The notes beneath the pieces were generated by a model. It did no database searches, was not told the DNA's origin, and saw nothing but the letters and a program-made list of their open reading frames with translations. The position numbers and the translations under genes were made by a program. A stretch of 64,000 bases of DNA from an uncultured Armatimonadota bacterium (GTDB lineage: Bacteria; Armatimonadota; Fimbriimonadia; Fimbriimonadales; Fimbriimonadaceae), in NCBI GenBank assembly GCA_903833215.1, contig CAILEM010000080.1, forward strand, positions 26,890 to 90,889, given 5' to 3'. Shown here piece after piece: positions 55,503 to 64,000 of this stretch (the first letter of the stretch is position 1; each line of letters begins with the position of its first letter).

Positions 55503-56204
55503 TCAATGAAAGGCGGCAAGGCTTGGGTCCGTCCGGCCGAGCGCCTCAAACGCTTTGTTCCGGATTTGGCATGAGTCACATCGCCCACATGGTTTTCCGC
55601 TCGGATCTGGGTCGTAACATGAGTGAGTTAAGGCATAGTCGACCCCTAGATCCATTCCTCGCTGAATGATCTCTGTCTTGGTAAGTTGGATCAACGGCAC
55701 ATGGATGCGGTAAGGATTGCCCTCCACGCCTGCCTTGGTGGCCAGGTTCGCCAACTTCTCAAAGGCTTGGATGAACTCCGGGCGACAATCGGGATATCCG
55801 CTGTAGTCGACCGCATTGACGCCCACAAAAATATCTTGGGCACCGAGAACCTCGGCATAACCTAATGCGATGGCGAGCATCACCGTGTTGCGTGCGGGCA
55901 CGTAAGTGACTGGGATATTGCTAACCATCGTCGACTCGTCACGATCTTTCGGAACATCAATGTCGTCGGTTAGGGCTGACCCACCAATTTGTCCAAGATC
56001 CACCGAGACAAATTTGTGCTCCCCTACTCCTATCTGGTTTGCTACTGCCTTGGCCGCACCAATCTCGACTCGATGCCGCTGACCGTACATCACGGTAATG
56101 GCATAAGGTTCGAATCCAAGGGATTTGGCGATCGCTAGGCAGGTGGCCGAGTCAAGGCCGCCACTAAGCAAGACGACACATTTCGGTTTGGTGGGGATAG
56201 GCAC
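55503..56204 (-). CDS. queC: 7-cyano-7-deazaguanine synthase
   Basis: The 233-aa protein has the PP-loop [33 protein letters not shown], and the zinc Cys set at the end: [16 protein letters not shown]. It converts 7-carboxy-7-deazaguanine to preQ0. GTG 56204 lies 6 nt after TATAAT, so the mRNA is probably leaderless. It is divergent from queE, the preceding enzyme of the pathway. Confidence 0.96.
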   Translation of the reverse strand: MPIPTKPKCVVLLSGGLDSATCLAIAKSLGFEPYAITVMYGQRHRVEIGAAKAVANQIGVGEHKFVSVDLGQIGGSALTDDIDVPKDRDESTMVSNIPVTYVPARNTVMLAIALGYAEVLGAQDIFVGVNAVDYSGYPDCRPEFIQAFEKLANLATKAGVEGNPYRIHVPLIQLTKTEIIQRGMDLGVDYALTHSCYDPDPSGKPCGRCDSCQIRNKAFEALGRTDPSLAAFH

Positions 56205-56306
56205 CCGTAAATTATAGGTCCGGTGTCAACGGTTTTCCTAACTCAAACCGAGGTTGATCGTGCGGTGGCCGCGTTGTAGAGGCTCTGAACGCTTCAGAAT
56301 AGAGGT

Positions 56307-57011
56307 GTGTCGGCAAGTGACCGCCTTCGAATAGCGGAAATCTTCTCAAGCGTGCAAGGTGAGGGGATTTGGGTGGGGGTGCCTTCTACATTTGTGCGTG
56401 TCAGTGGTTGCAACTTGCGCTGTGTTTGGTGCGACACTCCCTACGCCAGTTGGCGCCCGGAGGGGCCCATGATTTCCGTCGACGACCTGGTCGCTAAGGT
56501 CAAATCCAGTGAAATTGAGCACGTCGTCCTGACTGGCGGAGAGCCGATGCTTTTTGATCCGATTGTGGATCTGGCGACCGAGCTCAAGGCATTGGGACAC
56601 GTCATTACGATCGAGACTGCGGGCACTATTTATCGAGATCTACCATGTGATTTGATGTCGATCAGTCCGAAATTAGCGAATTCCACACCTGTCAATGAGC
56701 CTACTTGGAAGAATCGACATGATGAAGCCCGGTTGAACTTCGATTCGCTGCAACAACTGATCGATCGCTATCACTATCAGTTGAAGTTTGTCGTGAACCC
56801 AGACACCGGAGGCGATTTGACCGAAATCGAAGGGATCCTAGAGCGCCTAACAGGAGTGATTCCTTCAAACGTGCTTTTGATGCCGGAGGGAACCGACAGC
56901 GACAACCTTCATCGACGGGCGCGACTCTTGGTTGAGCCCGTGATGAAACGAAATTGGCGACTAACCCAACGCCTGCATATCGACTTGTTTGGAAATACGA
57001 AAGGAACTTAA
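56307..57011 (+). CDS. queE: 7-carboxy-7-deazaguanine synthase
   Basis: The 234-aa protein starts at GTG 56307 and has IFSSVQGEGIWVGVPSTFVR, the radical-SAM CNLRCVWCD cluster motif, TGGEP (SAM binding) and KFVV. It makes CDG for QueC. It is divergent from queC with about 100 nt between them. Length is normal for QueE. Confidence 0.95.
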   Translation: MSASDRLRIAEIFSSVQGEGIWVGVPSTFVRVSGCNLRCVWCDTPYASWRPEGPMISVDDLVAKVKSSEIEHVVLTGGEPMLFDPIVDLATELKALGHVITIETAGTIYRDLPCDLMSISPKLANSTPVNEPTWKNRHDEARLNFDSLQQLIDRYHYQLKFVVNPDTGGDLTEIEGILERLTGVIPSNVLLMPEGTDSDNLHRRARLLVEPVMKRNWRLTQRLHIDLFGNTKGT

Positions 57012-57014
57012 GAC

Positions 57015-57497
57015 TTGAAGAAACTCTGCCTCGCTCTCCCTCTCCTGCTGCTCTGCTGCGGGTGCAACCGAAACAGTGATCTCCTACCATTCCTGGGCAA
57101 GTGGCTTGGCCGTTTTGAGATTTCTGAAATTCAGGGGGGCGGAACGGCCCAGGATATTAAGCGTGAGACCTTGAAGGGGTACGTCCAGGTCTACGCCACA
57201 AGTCGTTCCTACAAGATGGAGATGGAAGGGGAACAAGAGGTAATCAACATCACTGGCACTTGGACGATCAAGGCAAACCGAATCACTCTCACCCCCAAGA
57301 GCATTATCATCGATGACAAAGGTGGCGAGGACAAGCGGGATCCGAACAAGAAATTCATCGCATCCAAGGATGTGCGTGAGGCCTATGGCCGTCCGCTTCT
57401 CCTAGTAGAGTCCGCCGACAAGAAGTCTCTTACCGGCTTGAAAATCACGATCGGAAATCTCCTAGGCATTCATCGGTTTGTAAAAGACAGCTTCTGA
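57015..57497 (+). CDS. Small lipoprotein of unknown function
   Basis: TTG 57015 is the likely start, 3 nt after the queE stop. MKKLCLALPLLLLCCGC ends in a lipobox (LCCGC). The 160-aa protein has about 140 mature residues with beta-rich pattern (YKMEMEGEQEVINITGTWTI) and no known motif. It ends at the terminator hairpin. Confidence 0.7.
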   Translation: MKKLCLALPLLLLCCGCNRNSDLLPFLGKWLGRFEISEIQGGGTAQDIKRETLKGYVQVYATSRSYKMEMEGEQEVINITGTWTIKANRITLTPKSIIIDDKGGEDKRDPNKKFIASKDVREAYGRPLLLVESADKKSLTGLKITIGNLLGIHRFVKDSF

Positions 57498-57511
57498 TCG
57501 GCTACTTTTTG

Positions 57512-57552
57512 AGCAAATGGGGTCCGCCTTGACCGGACCCCATTTGCTTTTA
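57512..57552 (+). terminator. Rho-independent terminator after the queE operon
   Basis: A 15-bp perfect stem (AGCAAATGGGGTCCG / CGGACCCCATTTGCT) with a 7-nt loop, then TTTT. It lies between convergent genes and may also serve the ankyrin gene. Confidence 0.85.
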
Positions 57553-59115
57553 GCCAGCGCCACGAGCTTTGAGTACAGCCAAAACGGCCGGGCTTCCCTC
57601 AAGTTTGGTGGGTAGCTTTTCTCCCGCATCAAGGACAACTTCAACCGTCTTTGCGTAGTCACCATGAGGCTCGTTCCAGTACAGGGAGCCCCAATAGGCC
57701 CACATGATCGGAGTGCATTTGTGGTTCGTCTCCACAACATCAAGTGGGGCTCCTCGTTCGAGGAGGAGCTTCGCCGCTTCGGGTCTTCCCGCAACGCAAG
57801 CCCAGTGCAGTGGAGTCTCGTTGTGAGGTGTCACGAGTGCTGGGCTCATCCCCAAATCAAGAAGAGCTCTAAGAGCGCTGACATGACCGAGGCGGGCCAT
57901 ATCGTGAAGAATCTGCCCCGAAGAGCCAAGCGCCAAGCCGTCGTTCTCTTGCCTCCCAGCATCGGAGAATGCGGTGAGAACTTCAGGAAAAGCGTCGGCG
58001 AGGCGTTGGACCTCCGCAGTGTTTCCTTCGGCTGCGGCGATGAGGATTGAGTCGTGGGGAGTGAAGTCCTTGTTTGCACCGCGGGCTTCCAGAAGGGCAG
58101 AAGCCTGTTTGTTTGCCAACCGACGAGCAAGGATGTAGGGTGTGGTCTCGTCTTCATCGGGCTGATTCGGATCCGCGCCCGCGTCGAGCAGCATTTGCAG
58201 GACTTCAAGGCTTCGCCCGCGAAGAATCGCGTGGCTTAACGCTGTCCTAGGGCGATTCGCATTTGGGTTTGCTCCGTGCTCAAGGAAGAGTCGAATCCCT
58301 TCGACGTCTTCAAAATCGAGTTTTCGCTTGAAGCAGTAATCAGCCGCGATCTGAGAGGGGTTGGCCTCAAGAATAAGGCGGACGCACTCGTTCTTGCCGG
58401 GGTGGTCGCATGCGTGGTAGAGCGATTCGCCATGATACACGCCATCTTGTATTGCACCGTCATCCGGATCGGCACCTGAGTCCAGAAGGAGCTTCGTCAA
58501 TCCCGCATGATTCAGCACACCCGCCGCCCCGTACAGGGCCGTCTCCCTCCACTTTTCCGTTCCCCATTCGATTTCGTAAGCCGCATCTGGGTTTGCTCCG
58601 GCTTTCAGTAGCATCGAAGCCACTTCCAGAATGGAAGCTTCAAAATCTGGATCCAGGGCCAATTGCGAGAAGCAAACGTAGCAAAGCAGGGGGCGCTGCT
58701 TTGGCGGCAATCCCGCTTGCAGTAGGTTCCTATCTGCAGCTATTTGTGTCGAGACCGATGCGAGGTCACCGGCGATGGCGGCCGCCACAAGGTCTTGACG
58801 AAGAAACTCACTGTGATCTTTCCACCAAGCCTTTGCTTGTGACAGCTCGCCTTTGAGAGCGGCGTCAATGAATGCTTCGACAGTCGGTGGCGTTAGGCTT
58901 TCCATGTGAGACTTAAGGGCGAGCCAACTCTCGAATCCGTACTCACGAGCGAGAACAAATTGGGCTTTTGTCAGGCCAATGTGGTCAATGTTCGGGAAGT
59001 AGTTCGCAAAGGATGCGGCAGCACCAGGGTCGCCTGCGCGAAGATCTTCCAGCAGATCCTTGGCCTGCTTCTTGAGAAAAACCAAGCTCGGCTTGGTGGG
59101 CAATATTCGATTCAT
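57550..59115 (-). CDS. Ankyrin-repeat protein
   Basis: ATG 59115 with AGGAGG-like GGAGGTACACG upstream gives 521 residues (track start 59160 is too early). The N-terminal domain KPSLVFLKKQAKDLLEDLRAG is shared with a class of bacterial ankyrin proteins. About eight to ten ankyrin repeats follow, e.g. LLKAGANPDAAYEIEWG, LLDSGADPDDGAIQDG and ETPLHWACVAGRPEAAKLLLERGAPLDVV. Cytosolic, probably a protein-binding scaffold. Confidence 0.88.
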   Translation of the reverse strand: MNRILPTKPSLVFLKKQAKDLLEDLRAGDPGAAASFANYFPNIDHIGLTKAQFVLAREYGFESWLALKSHMESLTPPTVEAFIDAALKGELSQAKAWWKDHSEFLRQDLVAAAIAGDLASVSTQIAADRNLLQAGLPPKQRPLLCYVCFSQLALDPDFEASILEVASMLLKAGANPDAAYEIEWGTEKWRETALYGAAGVLNHAGLTKLLLDSGADPDDGAIQDGVYHGESLYHACDHPGKNECVRLILEANPSQIAADYCFKRKLDFEDVEGIRLFLEHGANPNANRPRTALSHAILRGRSLEVLQMLLDAGADPNQPDEDETTPYILARRLANKQASALLEARGANKDFTPHDSILIAAAEGNTAEVQRLADAFPEVLTAFSDAGRQENDGLALGSSGQILHDMARLGHVSALRALLDLGMSPALVTPHNETPLHWACVAGRPEAAKLLLERGAPLDVVETNHKCTPIMWAYWGSLYWNEPHGDYAKTVEVVLDAGEKLPTKLEGSPAVLAVLKARGAG

Positions 59116-59341
59116 CGTGTACCTCCATGCATTTACCTGCGGTCTGCAAACAGGCTGCACAAAGGTGCGCGGGATGTCAAAGTTGTGATGGTGGGTTCGA
59201 CCCTTTCCGCAGACCCGGAGGCGTCCGTAGCGCCGCTGGGATTATATCACTGGGGCCTGGATATTTCACGCAACGATCCAGAACATGCCCCCGCCTTCCT
59301 TTCGAGATGCCGTGCGCTGAGGCTGACCTATAATAGTTGCA

Positions 59342-59512
59342 ATGTTTGCGACGACCGTGTTCTTGTGTGTTGTAGCTCCCGCTCCTGGTCAATGGACCTT
59401 AAATTCCGGAACAAAGGCTTCGTTCGTTTTCGTGCAGCCATCGCAAAAACAAGCCTGGCGACCCAATGGCGAATTGGTTTCGTACGCATCGCTGCCAAGA
59501 CCTTCACTCTAG
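59342..59512 (+). CDS. Short exported ORF, possible gene remnant
   Basis: Too short for the track (56 aa). ATG 59342 lies 7 nt after TATAAT. MFATTVFLCVVAPAPGQ looks like a signal peptide, then WTLNSGTKASFVFV and a TAG stop. It may be a truncated gene at the edge of the right-hand island. Confidence 0.35.
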   Translation: MFATTVFLCVVAPAPGQWTLNSGTKASFVFVQPSQKQAWRPNGELVSYASLPRPSL

Positions 59513-59572
59513 ATATCCTACGTTTGTTTGCACGCTTTATCCGGGACGTTCGACGGATATCCCAGTCGTAGG

Positions 59573-61045
59573 TTAGGTTTGATTCACAATCGAGTCGAAT
59601 TTATCGAGGGATCCTACAAGTGAATGCGCGACGTCGTCAAGAGTCGCTTTGCCAAACGCGATCTGGCGGTGGTAGAACAAAGGGCCAAATTTATTAAGCT
59701 CCCCCCTTTTTTCGTTATTCTTCCTTCGCTCCTTTGCACCGGTGAGTTTGAGCTGATCCGAGAGTTCGGTCAATAAGCCTTCGACGGCGTCTGAAAACAG
59801 AATTTCCTTGGCGGATTTTATACCGACATTTATCACAACAAACCTGAGTAGGTCGTGTTGGAGTTGAACCCCGATCATTGGAGCGGCCGTTTCAATTTCC
59901 TGAGGGATTCCAGGGGCAAGACGATACATGTCGACCAGAGCCGTACCGTGAGTGAAGTTCGAAGATACGGATGTCTTCCCGTTCGGATCAAAGTGCTTGT
60001 CGCCCGGCAACTCGACTCCTTTGTAGAGCCGATCTCCAAGCAGTTGTTCAAGTCGTAAGGCTAGCGTCTCATAGCGCCACTTGTACACCAGGTCATGCAG
60101 CTTGACCTTACACAGCAAGTCGTAATCGGGTCCGGGTAGAAATGTCGCAGTTGATTCGGCTGAGCAAAGATTCCTCAGGCAGATCAAACGGCGGATTAGT
60201 AGCGCGTATTCCGTAATCAGCCTGCACATGTAGTAGTCCGATTCTCGCTCAGCTACATCCTCGACCACCTCGGCCAAGGCTTCATACGTGAGAAAAGACC
60301 ACGCCCCATCCTTTATCAGGTCCAGCCCCTGGCGCGAGTCGATTGGGCAACTCGGTGCCAAAAGAACTAAATGGACTGTGTTTCCCCGCGCTCTCAATTT
60401 TTCAGCTTTCGCCGCGTATGCCAAGAGCTGGGTCGCTGCTGGGATGCTCTTGAATTTGTTTTCTATGACCAAGTAGCTGTTCGGTGAGAACTGGATAACC
60501 AGATCAAATGAGTTCCACTCCCGCAAGACCAGCGATTTGTCAGACAGCACAGCAGGAATTCCCAGCTTGGTTAAGAGTCTTTGAAGAAAAATCGACGACC
60601 TGTTCTTCCCAAGCCAAGCGATCATGTTGCTGTGGAACAGTTCCCTGCTTCCCTGAGACATAGCAAAAACTTGGCTGTCAGATAGCTGCTGAAGAACCTG
60701 TTTTAGCGGGTCCCATGCCATGGGCGCGCCAGCTTCACCCGCATTCGGCATTGCTAGACTTTCTCGCCAAGCCCTCGGGGAATTGACTTCTAAGTCACGC
60801 GTAAACTCCTCGCCTGTTTCAACATCCTCCAGGCCAATGGTTACGACGTTGTCGGTTTCAGCGTCCTCCACGAATTCCATGTACGGAGCAAACTGCACGA
60901 CCCTTTTGTGTAGTTCATGAATATAGCGCTCCGTCATGCCTTCGGTGGGATCTGGGTCCGCGTCGTCAATATCTACCATCAAGCGAGCCGAGCGGCGTGC
61001 TTGTTCCTCGTAATAAAACCGAACGATGTACTCCCGAGTTGCCAT
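59573..61045 (-). CDS. PD-(D/E)XK nuclease-superfamily protein
   Basis: The 490-aa protein has RELFHSNMIAWLGKN (Glu135), then a strand with Asp181 (SFDLVIQF), Glu195 and Lys197 (YLVIENKFKS), and QLLAYAAKAEKL. This is the PD-(D/E)XK core of the PDDEXK_4 family, which includes restriction- and defence-associated nucleases. The N-terminal 120 residues (EYIVRFYYEEQARRSARLMVDI) are an extra domain. ATG 61045 follows TAGCAT by 6 nt. Metal-dependent DNA cleavage is inferred. Confidence 0.75.
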   Translation of the reverse strand: MATREYIVRFYYEEQARRSARLMVDIDDADPDPTEGMTERYIHELHKRVVQFAPYMEFVEDAETDNVVTIGLEDVETGEEFTRDLEVNSPRAWRESLAMPNAGEAGAPMAWDPLKQVLQQLSDSQVFAMSQGSRELFHSNMIAWLGKNRSSIFLQRLLTKLGIPAVLSDKSLVLREWNSFDLVIQFSPNSYLVIENKFKSIPAATQLLAYAAKAEKLRARGNTVHLVLLAPSCPIDSRQGLDLIKDGAWSFLTYEALAEVVEDVAERESDYYMCRLITEYALLIRRLICLRNLCSAESTATFLPGPDYDLLCKVKLHDLVYKWRYETLALRLEQLLGDRLYKGVELPGDKHFDPNGKTSVSSNFTHGTALVDMYRLAPGIPQEIETAAPMIGVQLQHDLLRFVVINVGIKSAKEILFSDAVEGLLTELSDQLKLTGAKERRKNNEKRGELNKFGPLFYHRQIAFGKATLDDVAHSLVGSLDKFDSIVNQT

Positions 61046-61154
61046 GGAGGGATGCTACAACAATTCTGCTTGAGGTGTTGGTCTGTCTGGCATACTCGAG
61101 TTCTCTTTGAAGAGCGGATCGGGTCCTGAATCCAATGCCAAAGTGCAAATTCCA

Positions 61155-61748
61155 ATGAAACTTCAAGCCGGATCGAAGTCTGAGCTACTAGTCACTACAC
61201 ACCCCTGGGTCATTCTCGATATCGGATTTTCTCAGAACAAATCCTGCGGTCTCATTCTGGGGTCGTGCGAACCAATTTGCCTTAACTTTGGTGAAACCTG
61301 TCGCGCTGTCGCTGACTGGATAAATCACCAGAACTCTCCGATCAACCTGATGATCGAAGCACCGCTTTCCATGGCTTTCGATCTGAAAGATAATCCCGTG
61401 CCAAGAAAGGTCGAAAAACTCGGCTCCATAACGCGCCCGTGGTACAGCGGGCCTGGTGCCACCGTCTTGGTCGCTGCCATCCATCTGATCGCATACCTGC
61501 GTGATCGCTGCCCGGACGCGTCAATAGTCCTATTCGAAGGATTTGTCAGCTTCAAGCCTCGGGAAGGGAAAAGTGATCACAGATGGGATGCGAATCGGCT
61601 TTCTGAGTCTGTCCGATCGGGCCCAAGCGCATCCGTGGAATTCTGGGACGAGGCAGATTTACGCGCCGATGGCACCACATTGATGAGCGTATTTGTGCCT
61701 TGCGGCTTTAATCCCGGTATTCCCGCAATCGTTCGAGTTCTGGGTTGA
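61155..61748 (+). CDS. RNase H-fold-like protein of unknown function
   Basis: ATG 61155 (MKLQAGSK) gives 197 residues. WVILDIGFSQNKSCGLIL, LMIEAPLS and the late KSDHRWDANRL place acidic residues as in RNase H/RuvC-like folds (DUF429-like). WYSGPGATVLVAAIHLIAYL is a helix near the middle. It is divergent from the PD-(D/E)XK gene; the nuclease role is a guess from the fold pattern. Confidence 0.45.
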   Translation: MKLQAGSKSELLVTTHPWVILDIGFSQNKSCGLILGSCEPICLNFGETCRAVADWINHQNSPINLMIEAPLSMAFDLKDNPVPRKVEKLGSITRPWYSGPGATVLVAAIHLIAYLRDRCPDASIVLFEGFVSFKPREGKSDHRWDANRLSESVRSGPSASVEFWDEADLRADGTTLMSVFVPCGFNPGIPAIVRVLG

Positions 61749-62080
61749 GGTTGTGAGAATGATTCCATCACCGAAGGATGCCTGCCAGGTCCCTCTTTAG
61801 CCTGAAGTCTCGATCATATATTAAAGATAGTCCAACTGAGAAACGAGAGCTTTCAGCTCGTAATGAATTGAATCCGGCTTTTGATACTGGTATTGGGTAT
61901 TGTTTGCAAAAAGTCTCGACTGCAATGACACTTTCTGATTGTGATCCCGTGCGCGTGCACCATGCTCATCAGTCAGGATCTGATGTAGACTTTACGCAGT
62001 AGCAGGAATAACCTCTGGCTAACTGTCGCATCCTAGCTTAAGGAAGGTAATGGCGAATTGAGCCAGGGGGCTCCCTGCAT
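61749..62080. other. Intergenic stretch, nothing recognised
   Basis: About 330 bases. The track ORF 61778..62002 has no ribosome site or family, and base composition here is lower in GC than the surroundings. No terminator or promoter was clear. Confidence 0.4.
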
Positions 62081-63100
62081 ATGCTGGATAAGGGGCCAAA
62101 TGAATTGCGCGTCGTAACTCCATCTGAGAGCACCCTAATTCGGCATTGCCGCTGGGTCCACATTCACGACGGCCTTTGGCTCGCGGATGAGTTCGGTGTG
62201 ACCAAGGGAAATCGCGTCAAATTTGTTGCCTATCCTGATCGATTGGTGGCTCCCATAAAGCGCCCTCCGTATCGCTACTACTGGAAAGAATCACTCCCAA
62301 GATTTCCGCTGGAATTCTGGTCCGAAGTTTTGGCCTATCACATCGGTAGCGTGGTAGCTGTACCGGTGCCTCCGTGCTTCCCGGCGACGTATAGGCAGAT
62401 GTTGGAAACCGAGCACGAGATAGACCGCATAGGCAGCCTTTCGTTGTCACTCGTAGAGCCCTCGAAGGGCGAAGAACTCATCCATGGGGGAGATCTTCTC
62501 AGCATAATCAAACCTGATTACGAAAGGAGAAAGGGGGCGGAGCACTCGGTTCAGCTAATTCTGAAGGCGCTCGACGGACTGATTGGTGACATCTCACTTT
62601 ACGCCTTGTTTTTCAGGCAACTTGTGTTCGATGCACTCATTGGTAATTCCGATCGCCACCAAGATAATTGGGGAATCAGGGCTACCATCGTCGAAAACAT
62701 GCAATCAAAATTCGAGATGCTTCCTGCTTTTGACAACGGAACAAGTCTCGGTCGTGAATTGGAGGAAGCAAAGATTCGATCCTGCCTCAATAATCAGGAT
62801 GAAATTGAAGGGTTCATCCGCCGTGGAAAAGCACATGTTCGGTGGGACGGGACGGTCGGTGCTGAGCATTTGCAGCACGAAGAGCTCATGCGCCGCCATT
62901 TGCAGACCTTTCCAAAATCTCGGCGAGTTTTCGATGAGATCATCAACTTCAACGAATCGGCCTTACGTCGAGCGGTTGGTCGTGTCTGTAGGCTGTCGCG
63001 AGACAGTGGACCAGAACTAGACGTAAGCATAAGTCCAGCGCGAGAGGAGTTCATCAACCGAGTCATCCTGCGGCGGCGTGAACTTCTCCGATCCCTATGA
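62081..63100 (+). CDS. HipA-like Ser/Thr kinase-fold protein
   Basis: The 339-aa protein has the C-terminal HipA core: FFRQLVFDALIGNSDRHQDNWGI (catalytic loop with D and N) and EMLPAFDNGTSLGRE (metal-binding Asp). The N-terminal half lacks the normal HipA_N domain. HipA kinases phosphorylate aminoacyl-tRNA synthetases and cause dormancy. No HipB-like DNA-binding antitoxin is next to it. It overlaps the HIRAN gene by 4 nt (ATGA). Confidence 0.75.
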   Translation: MLDKGPNELRVVTPSESTLIRHCRWVHIHDGLWLADEFGVTKGNRVKFVAYPDRLVAPIKRPPYRYYWKESLPRFPLEFWSEVLAYHIGSVVAVPVPPCFPATYRQMLETEHEIDRIGSLSLSLVEPSKGEELIHGGDLLSIIKPDYERRKGAEHSVQLILKALDGLIGDISLYALFFRQLVFDALIGNSDRHQDNWGIRATIVENMQSKFEMLPAFDNGTSLGRELEEAKIRSCLNNQDEIEGFIRRGKAHVRWDGTVGAEHLQHEELMRRHLQTFPKSRRVFDEIINFNESALRRAVGRVCRLSRDSGPELDVSISPAREEFINRVILRRRELLRSL

Positions 63101-63789
63101 CTTCGCCTATACTTGAGACAATGCTCCCTGCCCACTTCGATGCCATTAAGCTCATTTGGCGTCCAGAGCCACATACCATTAGGCGTGTGGTGGGAACGCT
63201 TTGCCGTTCGGGTGAGAGCTACAGCTTCTGCTACGACGGTGCAGATCTGGAGGTCGCTCGGTCTCTTGGATTTCGGGGATATCCAGGAATGGGCGAATTC
63301 GATAAGACCTACAACGGCCAAGCTATGAGCGCATTTTCGAGTCGCCTTCCCAGCCGGGACCGAACAGACATCGACAGGCTGTTATCGGGTTGGGGTGCCA
63401 ACTCTCAGATGGATGACTTTGAGACTCTCGGACTCACCTTTGGTCGCTTGCCTACCGACATGTACGAGTTCATTCCGGTGATTAAGCCCCTTCCAGGGAC
63501 GTCGTTCTATTCGGATTTAGCGGGGCTTCAGAACTACTCGGAATCCGAAGCGTTCAGGACTCTGCCTCCTGGTTCACCGCTTGATCTTGTGCACAATGCG
63601 GCGAATGAATTTGACCCGCATGCCGTTCAAGTCATGCATTTAGGAAATCAAGTCGCTCATGTCAAAAGAATCCATTGCGAAAGCGTGTACCAAGCGATGC
63701 AGGCAGGACTAAAGGTTTCGTGCGAGCTAGTCCGTGTCCGCCCGAATGGGATTATTAAGGAAGCTATCGTCGAAATCGCTTACAGCTAA
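63097..63789 (+). CDS. HIRAN-domain protein, coupled to the HipA-like kinase
   Basis: The 230-aa protein has a C-terminal HIRAN-like domain (LVHNAANEFDPHAVQVMHLGNQVAHVKRI). HIRAN domains bind DNA 3' ends. The N-terminal ~140 residues (VVGTLCRSGESYSFCYDGADL, LGFRGYPGMGEFDKTYNGQ) resemble the N-terminal HipA subdomain. Its ATG overlaps the kinase stop, so a split HipA (N-lobe plus HIRAN as a second chain) is a good hypothesis. Confidence 0.65.
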   Translation: MTSPILETMLPAHFDAIKLIWRPEPHTIRRVVGTLCRSGESYSFCYDGADLEVARSLGFRGYPGMGEFDKTYNGQAMSAFSSRLPSRDRTDIDRLLSGWGANSQMDDFETLGLTFGRLPTDMYEFIPVIKPLPGTSFYSDLAGLQNYSESEAFRTLPPGSPLDLVHNAANEFDPHAVQVMHLGNQVAHVKRIHCESVYQAMQAGLKVSCELVRVRPNGIIKEAIVEIAYS

Positions 63790-63883
63790 GAATAAGTCCG
63801 CTTCTGGGTTGTCAACTAACTTCAGACGTGATCCTAGTATGACGTCGCGACCTGCATTTCAGGCTCTATGAGGTTTTGTGTGG

Positions 63884-64000
63884 GTGGAGTTCGAGTTTTC
63901 CAAGAAAGAACAGAATGGCAATTCTGAAGTTGTGAAACTTTCTAAATCCTCTAGCGACGGTTTTGATTTCTTGAATAAGGGCATTGATAGCTTCTCCGTA
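63884..64000 (+). CDS. Partial hypothetical protein, runs off the right edge
   Basis: The frame is open from GTG 63884 (GTG 63878 is an alternative) to the window end. GAGG lies 10 nt upstream. 39 codons: VEFEFSKKEQ...DFLNKGIDSFSV. No family recognisable in so short a piece. Confidence 0.4.
   Translation, partial: MEFEFSKKEQNGNSEVVKLSKSSSDGFDFLNKGIDSFSV

Noticed and set aside
58906-59571. 221-aa plus-strand ORF over the ankyrin gene start
   Set aside because: Shadow frame with no start site or protein-like composition; the ankyrin frame is clear.
1-64000. CRISPR arrays, rRNA and tRNA genes
   Set aside because: No regular spaced repeats and no cloverleaf seen in the intergenic stretches; a tRNAscan-SE or CRISPRCasFinder run would be decisive.

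Overview
The window looks like chromosome of a free-living, Gram-negative-type bacterium with mid-50s GC (judged by eye). My best guess is the Armatimonadota (Fimbriimonas-like) or a close neighbour. The guess rests on gene content: a type IV prepilin with a membrane-protein operon, CsaB plus a DUF5693-like membrane protein, an LptC/OstA-like protein, large Ig-repeat secreted proteins, and several secreted glycoside hydrolases. No rRNA, tRNA, CRISPR array or intact transposase was recognised.

Layout. 1-4.4 kb: a partial alpha/beta hydrolase (absent from the ORF track because it runs off the left edge), then a minus-strand operon (redoxin, membrane protein, prepilin, small Cys-rich protein) lying between a decayed 5' copy of an amidase gene and the intact amidase. 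5.7-13.3 kb: secreted proteins, an 828-aa Ig-repeat protein, an SRPBCC protein, and a TPR/winged-helix regulator divergent from a DinB gene across a perfect palindrome, then an aldo/keto reductase. 13.3-15.5 kb: a broken PIG-L deacetylase and a TIR protein. 15.9-27 kb: GH10 xylanase, ComM, a nucleotidyltransferase/zeta-kinase/60-aa cassette, a GH75 chitosanase-like protein and a 1227-aa RCC1/Ig protein. 27-34.3 kb: HEAT and TPR-like proteins, PadR plus its membrane partner, a YcaQ-like protein, a VOC protein, and three palindromic repeat elements between genes.

34.3-43.4 kb is metabolic: lipB, then assimilatory sulfate reduction. CysD and CysN make APS, a 4Fe-4S CysH reduces it to sulfite, a siroheme Sir reduces sulfite to sulfide, and a CysG fusion makes the siroheme. 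Serine dehydratase follows. 43.4-57.5 kb: M42 peptidase, HAD phosphatase, GH36 alpha-galactosidase, and envelope genes (LptC-like, lipoprotein, CsaB, DUF5693-like, rhomboid), then queC and queE for queuosine. 57.5-64 kb: an ankyrin protein, then what looks like an accessory defence or toxin island: PD-(D/E)XK nuclease, RNase H-like protein, HipA-like kinase, HIRAN protein.

Most interesting signals: (1) an in-frame TGA exactly at the first position of the redoxin CxxC motif, so either a selenoprotein (UGEC) or a nonsense mutation; (2) nine genes whose start codon lies only 6-8 nt after a TAnnnT box, suggesting frequent leaderless mRNAs; (3) two related MITE-like hairpins that overlap the stop codons of cysN and the GH36 gene; (4) REPIN-like paired repeats; (5) the right-end island.
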